From: Halobacteriales archaeon
GTDB lineage: Archaea; Halobacteriota; Halobacteria; Halorutilales; JAHENH01
NCBI GenBank assembly: GCA_018609935.1
Contig: JAHENH010000006.1
Coordinates: 1 to 5,887, forward strand
Reading direction: 5' to 3'
Length of the DNA: 5,887 bases
The notes under the pieces were generated by a model that did not search any database, was not told the origin of the DNA, and was given only the letters and a program-made list of their open reading frames with translations. Below are positions 1-5,887 of the stretch, in pieces. Position numbers and translations under genes: made by a program. The stretch's first letter is position 1. Every line of letters starts with the position of its first letter.

Positions 1-461
1 ATAATATAGCAAAGAAAGAAAAACATAGAGTTAATGGAGATACAAAAGAGGTCGTTGTACATCGAAAGGGAGCTACACGTGCATTTCCACCTGGTAAAGA
101 AGAAGTTCCAGAGGTCTATAGAAATATAGGACAGCCAGTATTGATACCTGGAAGTATGGGTACCTATTCATATATTCTACGTGGAGATAGTCCGTCTATG
201 GAGGTAAGCTTCGGTTCTACAGCACATGGGGCTGGAAGGTTGATGTCTAGAACCCAAGCTAAAAACAAATACTGGGGTGGTGATGTACAAGATGATCTAG
301 AAAAAGAAGGAATATATGTTAAGGCTGAATCCGGAGCTACTATAGCAGAAGAGGCTCCAGGTGTCTACAAAGATGTAGATGAAGTAATACGGGTAAGTGA
401 TGAACTTGGAATAGGTATGAAAGTAGCTAGAATGCGCCCTATTGCAAACATAAAAGGATAA
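1..461 (+). CDS. rtcB: RtcB tRNA-splicing/RNA ligase, C-terminal part (5' end off window)
   Basis: RtcB joins RNA 2',3'-cyclic phosphate (or 3'-phosphate) ends to 5'-OH ends using GTP and Mn; in archaea it ligates tRNA halves after intron removal. The frame is open from the window edge (first full codon at base 3) to TAA at 459-461, giving 152 residues, roughly the last third of a protein of about 480. Visible family motifs in order: NIAK (residues 1-4, the edge cutting what should be HNIAK), [12 protein letters not shown] (20-31), [11 protein letters not shown] (43-53), [10 protein letters not shown] (70-79), [13 protein letters not shown] and the terminal NIKG. His75 (codon 225-227) is the expected guanylated histidine, the counterpart of His404 in Pyrococcus RtcB. 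A TTG at 141-143 could be taken for a start, but the family match runs on upstream of it, so it is an internal Leu. The gene is convergent with pus10. The tail wording resembles haloarchaeal RtcB (recall, not a search). No intein interrupts the visible part. Confidence 0.96.
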   Translation, partial: NIAKKEKHRVNGDTKEVVVHRKGATRAFPPGKEEVPEVYRNIGQPVLIPGSMGTYSYILRGDSPSMEVSFGSTAHGAGRLMSRTQAKNKYWGGDVQDDLEKEGIYVKAESGATIAEEAPGVYKDVDEVIRVSDELGIGMKVARMRPIANIKG

Positions 462-475
462 ATGAACTAATTAAT

Positions 476-525
476 CCCAGAAACCTCAAGATCTGGGTAT
501 TCTAGTTTAGTTTTCTGTAGAATAC
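476..525. other. Convergent intergenic spacer with two overlapping inverted repeats
   Basis: The 70-base gap between the rtcB stop and the pus10 stop contains CCCAGA (476-481) facing TCTGGG (492-497) across a 10-base loop, and GTATTCTA (497-504) facing TAGAATAC (518-525) across a 13-base loop. Both arms are perfect. They share base 497, so the full hairpins can hardly form together. Being symmetric, they could fold in either transcript and may help 3'-end formation or stability. The stems are short and AT-rich, so chance is possible. Nothing else is seen in this spacer. Confidence 0.4.
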
Positions 526-531
526 ATAATA

Positions 532-1803
532 CTAATTATTTTTTTGGTTTTTTAACCCTCCTTCGACCTTAAGCACGTCAAGTTCATCGACCTCAGCTTT
601 AACCCCTATTAGACTGGAGAGATTAGGTTTTGTCCTATTGTTATCTCCTGAAATAAGTTCTTTTACATATAATCCTGCCTCTCCCTTTATCTCTATTTTC
701 CATTTTTTGTTGTTTTCTTGTTTACCTTCAATTTTATATACTTCCCTTTCTCTGGTTTTATCTGAACGTCTATGCGCTACTCGCTGTGGTGTTCTTTGTT
801 GTATCTTTCCTTTTATTTTTTGTATAGCATTTTTTACTTTGTTTTTCTCAACGGACTCTTGAAATATTACTATAGCTCTATATAACTTGGATGCTCTGAG
901 GTTTTTTATTTTCTCCACTTCTTCTCTATCTGCAAACCTTAGACCTTCTACTTCAACTTTTTCTCCAGATTGATTGTTTATTTTCCTTTCTATTTTTTTA
1001 AGGTCTAATGTTCTTTTTTCAGGGTTTTTAACTTCAATAATAAATGGTCGCCCGTTACCTAACATTAATGCGTCTACGTCTTCTCTACCCGCTCCATGGA
1101 ATTTTACTTCTTTTCCTAATGTAACAGAAATAATTGGTGGACTTATTGTTTCTTCTACACTTTCTTCATACATCTTACCTGTTCCACCACATCTACTGCA
1201 TCCTTTTCCATCACACTCTCTACATGGCCATTTTGTTTGGGGGATGCCTCTTTTTAATTTTCTATATCTCCCATAAATATAGATGGGAGATACTTGCACC
1301 TCTATATCGTTATCTTGTATGTTTGTTATTATTACTATATCAGGATTGTCAAATTCTACATTTTGATCTATATTTTTTTCTATTTTTTTTCCTAGCTCTC
1401 TGTTAAATTCTCTACTAAACTTTTCAGATGTGTCTTTTATATTATTCGGTTTTTTCTGTTTTAATAATTCCTCGTTTTCTTCTATTAGTGGAGGTGTTTT
1501 GTTCCCTACTAAAAAACTTTTAAATTCATATTTTTTTACCGAATCTATTGCTTTTTCCTTCCAAAAATCTAGGTCTTCAAATATTTCTCCACATATCCAG
1601 CAATTATTATATTCTTTAAAGTCTATATCTTCTTGCATAGCTAAACATATCCGCAGTGACCTTCCTCTTTCTTTATTTGTTAGACCTGTTGAACGTAGTC
1701 CAAACTGTCTTCCTAGACAATGATCACATATTTCTTCTATACCACCCATTCCAAGGTCTTCACTTATATCTACAATATTTTTTGTTTCTTTTAGAATTCT
1801 CAA
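532..1803 (-). CDS. pus10: tRNA pseudouridine synthase Pus10 (positions 54/55)
   Basis: Archaeal Pus10 makes pseudouridine at tRNA positions 55 and, in many archaea, 54. The 423-residue product is of full archaeal length. The N-terminal part has CDHC (Cys26, Cys29) and CWIC (Cys68, Cys71), a likely zinc site, followed by a THUMP-like segment (about 95-190). A second Cys cluster lies at 194, 197, 202 and 205 (WPCRECDGKGCSRC), then the catalytic motif HGAGREDVD with Asp242 of GRED (codon 1080-1078) as the expected nucleophile, GRPFIIEVKNP (251-261), RVAHRR (341-346) and AGLYVKELISGD...RTKP (376-393). I chose TTG at 1803-1801: there is no in-frame ATG or GTG back to a stop at 1836-1834, and the ILKETKNI start matches the usual ILEKAKEVL-type N-terminus. 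Met19 (1749) is the fallback. No Shine-Dalgarno is evident. It lies 20 bases after rpoA2 with no clear promoter, so it is probably co-transcribed. The product is slightly basic (81 K+R, 72 D+E), unlike the acidic A''. Confidence 0.95.
   Translation of the reverse strand: MRILKETKNIVDISEDLGMGGIEEICDHCLGRQFGLRSTGLTNKERGRSLRICLAMQEDIDFKEYNNCWICGEIFEDLDFWKEKAIDSVKKYEFKSFLVGNKTPPLIEENEELLKQKKPNNIKDTSEKFSREFNRELGKKIEKNIDQNVEFDNPDIVIITNIQDNDIEVQVSPIYIYGRYRKLKRGIPQTKWPCRECDGKGCSRCGGTGKMYEESVEETISPPIISVTLGKEVKFHGAGREDVDALMLGNGRPFIIEVKNPEKRTLDLKKIERKINNQSGEKVEVEGLRFADREEVEKIKNLRASKLYRAIVIFQESVEKNKVKNAIQKIKGKIQQRTPQRVAHRRSDKTREREVYKIEGKQENNKKWKIEIKGEAGLYVKELISGDNNRTKPNLSSLIGVKAEVDELDVLKVEGGLKNQKNN
539..553 (+). 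terminator. Possible oligo-T terminator for rtcB
   Basis: Reading on the rtcB strand, T7 (539-545), GG and T6 (548-553) come about 80 bases after the rtcB stop and just after the two inverted repeats. Archaeal RNA polymerase can stop at T-rich tracts without a strong hairpin, so this is a plausible end for the rtcB transcript. The tract lies inside the last codons of pus10 (Lys/Asn/Gln codons), so the T-runs may simply reflect that coding sequence. If it is used, the two convergent messages would overlap at their 3' ends. No comparable T-run is seen just downstream of pus10 on the - strand. Confidence 0.35.
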
Positions 1804-1823
1804 AGATAAAAAATGATATATTA

Positions 1824-3290
1824 TTATTTTTTCTTAGGGTTACCAACGACTAAGTCGACATCTCCAGTACCCATCTTTATAGGTTGTCCAACTATAACAT
1901 TTTCTGCTACTCCTTGTACCTCGTCTCTTTCGCCGTGTATAGCTGCAGTTAGAAGATGGTCTACTGTAACTTCAAATGCTGCTCTTGCTAGAGGACTTTG
2001 TTTGGATCCAGATATTCCATGTCTACCTATACTTTCTATTTCTCCTTCATTTGTCATCATATCTGATACTAACATAACATGTCTGATATCAACTTCAAGT
2101 CCCTGTTCTTGTAGAGTTTCTTTCATTTCTCTTATCAGTGAATTCCTAGCTGCTTCTATACCAAGTACTTCTTCTATTTCATGTATATTGTTTGTGTAAG
2201 TCCTACTCATATCAACTCCTTCTATTTTTTCGTCTTCGTCTTCTGAGCTTACTTTTTCAGCTAATTCTTTAAATTCACTTCCTTCTGTATATAAAACAAA
2301 TTCTTCTCTTTTTGCATTATAGAACTCATAGTTTTCGTTTTCATCTATTTTTTCTTTTGAATCCCATTCTTCGAGAGTTTCTTTTTCTATTACAGTTGCT
2401 TTTATTGCTGGATTTGAAGGTATAGCTGTAAGTTGCATGTCGTCTTCTGTTTCCTGTTTTTTAACTGCTAGGTTTTTTTCAATTTCTTCTTTTCTAGTTA
2501 CAATTCTTTCTATACCTTCTATTCCTTCTACAACTACTTCTCGTATTGTTTCATAGAGCTTTAACAGTAATCTGTAATATCTGCTTTTCTCATCAGGTAT
2601 AATTCTTATATTTCCTTCGTCTGTAATCTTGATTTCTATTTTTAATACTTCTTCTCCACCAACATTGATTACTGCAGCATCTTCAAGTTCTTTAGTACTT
2701 ACTCTACCTCCTTTTATATCTCCCTTTTCTTCAAGTTCTTTAGCTACATCTCTTCCAGGGCTTCTTACCTCTTTTCTTATTCTTTCTTTGATCTGTTGTG
2801 GCTGTATATTTCTTTCAGCCATTCTGTTTTCATCTACGTTTATACGGATCTCCATACCTGTAATATCTGTCTCTATGTCTCCTATTGTTCGGACCCGTGT
2901 TTCCTCTATCTGGTATACGACATTGCTTGCTTTTTCCCTATCTGTGGCCCACTCTTCTTTTAGATAGACGGTCATAACTGGAGTGTCTGGTTCTTTTCTT
3001 GCATCAACTATTTCTATAAGTCTTGGAAGACCCTGTGTTACATCTATTTCAGCTACACCTGCATAATGGAAAGTATTCATTGTCATTTGGGTACCAGGCT
3101 CTCCTATAGATTGGGCGCTCACTGTACCTACGGGTTCTAATGGCTCTATTCTAGTTTTTTGGTATCGTTTTTCTACTTCTTCTAAAACTGAATCAACCTC
3201 TATATCTTCTTCTTTTGCTGCCTTCCTAGCCTTTTTTTCTAGACTTTCTGGTATATCTAATTCTGACGTAGTTTTTTGTTTTTCAGACAT
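1824..3290 (-). CDS. rpoA2: DNA-directed RNA polymerase subunit A''
   Basis: This is the C-terminal half of the split archaeal largest subunit, equivalent to the end of Rpb1/beta'. The 488 residues are longer than the roughly 380-430 I expect for the family. After a charged lead (1-48) comes the trigger-loop region [15 protein letters not shown]...[19 protein letters not shown] (52-90). His75 corresponds to the catalytic trigger-loop His (Rpb1 His1085), and Gln68 and Asn72 are also kept. A jaw-like region follows, then [10 protein letters not shown] (331-340), [22 protein letters not shown] (362-383), [18 protein letters not shown] (395-413), [11 protein letters not shown] (418-428) and GTGDVDLVV (474-482). 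Extra segments lie at about 176-215 and 271-328 compared with remembered archaeal homologues. The ATG at 3290-3288 overlaps the A' stop by one base, fixing the start and suggesting coupled translation. Strongly acidic (108 D+E, 69 K+R). There is no intein at the trigger-loop site used in some archaea. TAA stop at 1826-1824. Confidence 0.98.
   Translation of the reverse strand: MSEKQKTTSELDIPESLEKKARKAAKEEDIEVDSVLEEVEKRYQKTRIEPLEPVGTVSAQSIGEPGTQMTMNTFHYAGVAEIDVTQGLPRLIEIVDARKEPDTPVMTVYLKEEWATDREKASNVVYQIEETRVRTIGDIETDITGMEIRINVDENRMAERNIQPQQIKERIRKEVRSPGRDVAKELEEKGDIKGGRVSTKELEDAAVINVGGEEVLKIEIKITDEGNIRIIPDEKSRYYRLLLKLYETIREVVVEGIEGIERIVTRKEEIEKNLAVKKQETEDDMQLTAIPSNPAIKATVIEKETLEEWDSKEKIDENENYEFYNAKREEFVLYTEGSEFKELAEKVSSEDEDEKIEGVDMSRTYTNNIHEIEEVLGIEAARNSLIREMKETLQEQGLEVDIRHVMLVSDMMTNEGEIESIGRHGISGSKQSPLARAAFEVTVDHLLTAAIHGERDEVQGVAENVIVGQPIKMGTGDVDLVVGNPKKK
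2307..2480 (-). other. Lineage-specific insertion in A'' (about 58 residues)
   Basis: In archaeal A'' subunits as I recall them, the GI(K/E)GIxRVxxRKE stretch is followed almost at once by (E)FVLYTEGS. Here residues 271-328 sit between them. The insert has about 16 acidic and 9 basic residues, includes a short uncharged patch ([15 protein letters not shown]) and shows no intein or known-domain signature. The frame is continuous and the flanks are well conserved, so it is an in-frame expansion rather than a sequencing error. The exact borders are approximate. Confidence 0.6.
2997..3137 (-). other. Trigger-loop region of A''
   Basis: Residues 52-98 of A'' carry the near-invariant trigger helices and loop that close over the incoming NTP. 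The segment is intact, with [10 protein letters not shown] and FHYAGV, including His75. It pairs with the bridge helix encoded by rpoA1. The conservation here contrasts with the expanded segments further on in the same protein. Confidence 0.9.
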
Positions 3291-3292
3291 TA
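3288..3292 (-). other. TAATG stop/start overlap joining rpoA1 and rpoA2
   Basis: On the coding strand, the A' stop TAA (3292-3290) shares its last A with the ATG of A'' (3290-3288). The 18 bases before it (coding ALEQQR) show no purine-rich Shine-Dalgarno. Start of A'' by reinitiation from ribosomes finishing A' is therefore likely, which would keep the two halves of the largest subunit at equal amounts. The overlap is seen directly; the coupling is inferred. Confidence 0.85.
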
Positions 3293-5887
3293 TCTTTGTT
3301 GCTCTAAAGCATATTCTATTATTGATTCTTCTGTTTCAGTACCACCTAGCTTCATTGGGTCTGCGCCATCCTCGCCATAATCGAACTGTACTACTTTTCC
3401 AGTAGTTGTACGGACGGTTCTATCGTATTCTGCGGAAAGTTCTTGTAGAGCATTAATAAGCCTTCTTTGTAGATAACCGGATTTAGATGTACGTACAGCA
3501 GTATCAACTAGCCCTTCTCTACCTCCCATTGCATGGAAGAAAAATTCAGTTGGATCTAGTCCTTCTTTGTATGAGTTTTCTACAAAACCATGGGCTTCTG
3601 CTCCTCTATCCCCTCTTTTAAAGTGGGATAGTGTACGTCCATCATATCCTCTACTTATTCTTTCCCCTCTAATAGCTTGTTGTCCTACACACCCTGTCAT
3701 TTGTGTTAGATTCAGCATAGAACCTCTTGCTCCTGAAACAGCCATTATGACTCCTGGATTATCATCTTCTAAGTATTCTTCTGCTATTTCACCTGCTGAG
3801 TCCCTAGCTTTACCGAGTTCTTGCATTATCTTGAGCTCTAAAGTTTCTTCTACTGTCCGTCCTGGTAGAGATTCTAGTTCACCATCTTCATATCTTTGTA
3901 TAAGCCTTTGAACTTCTTCTCTTGCATTATTTACTTCTTTCTGCATTTCTTTTCTTGCTTGTTTTGGAAGGTCCTCATCGTCTATTCCAAAGGAGAAGCC
4001 AAAATGCATTATAGATTTAACTGCAAGAGCGGCTAGGTCGTCTATGAATCTTTTCGCTTCACTTTCACTATATGTCTTTGTTATCTTATTTATGATCTCC
4101 CCTACGAAAGCACCAACAGCTGCTTCATCTATTATACCGTCGGTCATTTCCCCATCTTCAATTTTGACTGTTTCACCTGTAGATGACTCAAATTTTAGGG
4201 TTACGTCTGGTAATATAGATGAGAATAATTCTCTACCTGTCCATACTTCTTCTCCTTCCTCTCTATCTGGTATATCTACACTAGTTTCACTGAGTAGTTC
4301 TGATGCTCTTCCTTTATCAAATTTTGTTCCATCTCGTGTTAAGAGGTAAAGACCTGATATATGATCTTGGATTCCTCCCATTATAGGACCTCCAAACCTT
4401 GGTGATAGAATATGCTCTTGTACTCTCATTAAAACTCGTGCTTCTGCTCGTGCTTCTTCACCTTGAAGAACATGCATGTTCATTTCGTCTCCGTCAAAGT
4501 CAGCATTGTATGGTGGACAAACTGTTGTGTTAAGTCTGAATGTTCTTCCTGGCATAACAACTACTTCATGTGCCATCATTGACATACGGTGAAGTGAAGG
4601 TTGTCTGTTAAAAAGTACTATATCTCCATTTTTAAGGTGTCTTTCAACTTCCCATCCTAGACCTTTAGGTTTACCTTCGCTGTCTGTTTCTTCTATTTCC
4701 TCTGATTCTAACATTTCTTCTGCTAGATCTTCACTGTTTTCTTCTCCTATCTTAACTCTTCTTCCTTTATCTTTGGTGATATAGTTAGCTCCTGGATGGT
4801 TTTCTGGACCTCTACGTACACATTCTGATAACTCTTTTATATTTTCTCTGGTGACTTTTACTTTCTGTGTTGTTTCTTTCGCTATACGTTCAGGTACTCC
4901 TATCTCATTTAATGAAATATTAGGGTCTGGAGATATAACAGATCTAGAGGAGAAATTAACTCTTTTACCTGATAGCGATCCTCTGAAACGTCCATCTTTA
5001 CCTTTTAGACGTTGAGATAAAGTTTTTAATGGCCTTCCTGATCTATGATTTGCTGGAGGTGCGCCACTTACTTCATTGTCCATAAATGTTGTAACATGGT
5101 ATTGTAGTAGCTCCCATAAATCCTCCATTATAAGTTGTGGTGATCCTGCTTCTTTGTTTTCAACAAAACGTTGGTTTATACGTATAACATCAACTAATTT
5201 ATGAGTAAGATCATCTTCACTTCTTTGTCCATTATCTAAAGTTATTGAAGGACGCATAGTAACAGGTGGAACTGGAAGTACGGTTAGAACAGCCCATTCC
5301 GGTCTTGAGTTTTCATTTATACCTATAGATTTTAAATCCTCGTTGGGTATTATTTCAAGTCTGTCTCTAACATCACTTGGAGTCATCTTTTCACCATCTG
5401 AATAAAATGTTGTAGGTTTTTCATGGTCTATATCGTCTTGAGGGAAGGCACAAGCTGTACAGTTATCTTGTTTGGAAGCTTTTCTTAAAGCATCTTTAGT
5501 TACTTCATCTAGATCTCCGCCAAGACTTTCCGTTCTATCTAAACTATTTTTAAAGTTTTGTTTAACCCCTTGTATCTCCGTTCTTGATTTCTGTATATGT
5601 TCTTTGATATCATCTACTATTTCTTCTTTCTCTATATCTTCTAAACTATCTTCAAATCTATCAAGCCTGTCTAAAACTTTATTTCTTTCCTTTATAGTAC
5701 GTTCGTAACATCTTTTCCCTTCCTCTAGAGTTAATTCCTTTTCATCTTCAGCTATATCACGTATAGTCTGAATTGTTACTGTATCAACATCTAAATCTTG
5801 TGCCTGTTTAGAAACTTCTCTAAGTTTTTCTAGTAATGCTTCTATCTTTTCTTCATCTCTTTCTTGTTCTTCTTCATTTTCAGGTTC
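3290..5887 (-). CDS. rpoA1: DNA-directed RNA polymerase subunit A' (N-terminus off window)
   Basis: This is the N-terminal, catalytic half of the split largest subunit. The frame is open from the window edge to TAA at 3292-3290, giving 865 visible residues. An ATG at 5386 is only an internal Met, because conserved sequence (CTAC, EKPTTFY) precedes it in frame. Visible in order, numbered from the edge: charged segment (1-142); CTAC (143-146), half of the second zinc site; KPTTFY (157-162); [11 protein letters not shown] (204-214); [21 protein letters not shown]...[15 protein letters not shown] (283-321), the switch/lid region; [16 protein letters not shown] (425-440); NADFDGD (461-467; codons 4507-4487), the three-Asp Mg loop of the active site; and the bridge helix with [19 protein letters not shown] (about 777-812). 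It ends at [17 protein letters not shown]...EYALEQQR, the normal A'/A'' split point. No intein is seen at NADFDGD. The promoter, the first zinc site and probably rpoB lie off the right edge. Confidence 0.98.
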   Translation of the reverse strand, partial: EPENEEEQERDEEKIEALLEKLREVSKQAQDLDVDTVTIQTIRDIAEDEKELTLEEGKRCYERTIKERNKVLDRLDRFEDSLEDIEKEEIVDDIKEHIQKSRTEIQGVKQNFKNSLDRTESLGGDLDEVTKDALRKASKQDNCTACAFPQDDIDHEKPTTFYSDGEKMTPSDVRDRLEIIPNEDLKSIGINENSRPEWAVLTVLPVPPVTMRPSITLDNGQRSEDDLTHKLVDVIRINQRFVENKEAGSPQLIMEDLWELLQYHVTTFMDNEVSGAPPANHRSGRPLKTLSQRLKGKDGRFRGSLSGKRVNFSSRSVISPDPNISLNEIGVPERIAKETTQKVKVTRENIKELSECVRRGPENHPGANYITKDKGRRVKIGEENSEDLAEEMLESEEIEETDSEGKPKGLGWEVERHLKNGDIVLFNRQPSLHRMSMMAHEVVVMPGRTFRLNTTVCPPYNADFDGDEMNMHVLQGEEARAEARVLMRVQEHILSPRFGGPIMGGIQDHISGLYLLTRDGTKFDKGRASELLSETSVDIPDREEGEEVWTGRELFSSILPDVTLKFESSTGETVKIEDGEMTDGIIDEAAVGAFVGEIINKITKTYSESEAKRFIDDLAALAVKSIMHFGFSFGIDDEDLPKQARKEMQKEVNNAREEVQRLIQRYEDGELESLPGRTVEETLELKIMQELGKARDSAGEIAEEYLEDDNPGVIMAVSGARGSMLNLTQMTGCVGQQAIRGERISRGYDGRTLSHFKRGDRGAEAHGFVENSYKEGLDPTEFFFHAMGGREGLVDTAVRTSKSGYLQRRLINALQELSAEYDRTVRTTTGKVVQFDYGEDGADPMKLGGTETEESIIEYALEQQR
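4487..4507 (-). other. Catalytic Mg-binding NADFDGD loop of A'
   Basis: This encodes the universally conserved NADFDGD motif whose three aspartates hold the catalytic metal of RNA polymerase. All three are present, so the enzyme should be active. It is also a known intein insertion site in polymerase genes, and none is present here. Confidence 0.97.
5462..5887 (-). other. Long charged, probably coiled-coil insertion in the A' zinc/clamp region
   Basis: The 142 visible residues before CTAC are very rich in Glu, Lys, Asp and Arg, with helix-type spacing (for example [29 protein letters not shown]). In archaeal A' as I recall it, only about 40-50 residues separate the upstream CRxCGR half of this zinc site from the CxxC half. 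Here at least 142 residues occur before any upstream half comes into view, so an insertion of about 100 residues or more is likely. The codons form an unbroken frame. Function unknown; structurally it would project from the clamp head. Confidence 0.65.

Noticed and set aside
141..461. A separate short gene starting at 141
   Set aside because: The same frame carries clear RtcB motifs ([12 protein letters not shown]) upstream of 141, so the TTG there is an internal Leu codon of a partial rtcB.
462..531. A small RNA or tRNA gene in the convergent spacer
   Set aside because: Only 70 bases, no cloverleaf or T-loop consensus on either strand, and the only structure is two short inverted repeats.
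638..1406. Several hydrophobic open frames on the + strand opposite pus10 that look like small membrane proteins
   Set aside because: The apparent hydrophobicity comes from reading the complement of Lys/Glu codons (TTT, TTC). The frames overlap each other and the well-supported pus10.
1813..2199. Open frame of 128 codons on the + strand opposite rpoA2
   Set aside because: It is rich in Ser, Ile, Leu, Pro and Cys, as expected for the complement of Glu/Arg/Lys-rich coding sequence, and has no family motif.
2307..2480. Intein or intein remnant in rpoA2
   Set aside because: No Cys/Ser splice start, no HN-Cys/Ser/Thr end and no homing endonuclease motif. It is also not at the usual trigger-loop intein site.
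3567..3911. Open frame of 114 codons on the + strand opposite rpoA1
   Set aside because: It lies entirely antisense to the most conserved catalytic region of A', has Ser-rich low-information content and no recognisable motif.
3290..5386. Taking the ATG at 5386 as the true start of rpoA1
   Set aside because: The frame stays open for 167 codons to the window edge and includes the conserved CxxC and EKPTTFY motifs, so the gene starts off window.
5820..5887. Polypyrimidine tract on the + strand as a regulatory element or simple repeat
   Set aside because: It is the complement of consecutive Glu/Asp/Lys codons in the A' insertion, and no regular repeat unit is present.

Overview
The window reads as a piece of an AT-rich euryarchaeal chromosome. 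It holds the split archaeal form of the RNA polymerase largest subunit (separate A' and A'' genes), an archaeal-type Pus10 tRNA pseudouridine synthase and an RtcB RNA ligase. Several details resemble haloarchaeal versions as I remember them: the RtcB C-terminus ([30 protein letters not shown] end), the A' stretch [17 protein letters not shown], and the A'' ending GTGDVDLVV. The A'' subunit is strongly acidic (hand count 108 D+E against 69 K+R). The base composition is nevertheless AT-rich, unlike most Haloarchaea. A haloarchaea-related, low-GC lineage (for example Methanonatronarchaeia-like, or possibly a nanohaloarchaeon) is my best guess. This is inference only; I could not run a phylogeny.

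Layout: on the + strand, the 3' end of rtcB (1-461) enters from the left edge. A 70-base convergent spacer (462-531) holds two small inverted repeats, followed by T-runs that lie inside the tail of the opposing gene. Everything to the right is on the - strand and is transcribed right to left: rpoA1 (A', 5' end cut by the window, 5887-3290), rpoA2 (A'', 3290-1824) and pus10 (1803-532). A' and A'' are joined by a TAATG stop/start overlap. Pus10 begins 20 bases after the A'' stop, on a TTG codon, so the three genes look like one transcript.

Roles: A' and A'' together form the catalytic largest subunit of RNA polymerase. A' carries the Mg-binding NADFDGD loop and the bridge helix, and A'' carries the trigger loop. 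Pus10 and RtcB both act on tRNA (pseudouridines in the T-arm; ligation of spliced halves), but they are convergent and not co-transcribed.

The most notable points are lineage-specific insertions in otherwise conserved polymerase subunits. A' has a predicted coiled-coil/charged segment of more than 140 residues within its second zinc site, and A'' has two extra segments after the trigger loop. The usual ribosomal/NusA genes after rpoA2 are also missing. I found no mobile element, CRISPR array, RNA gene or clearly novel system.
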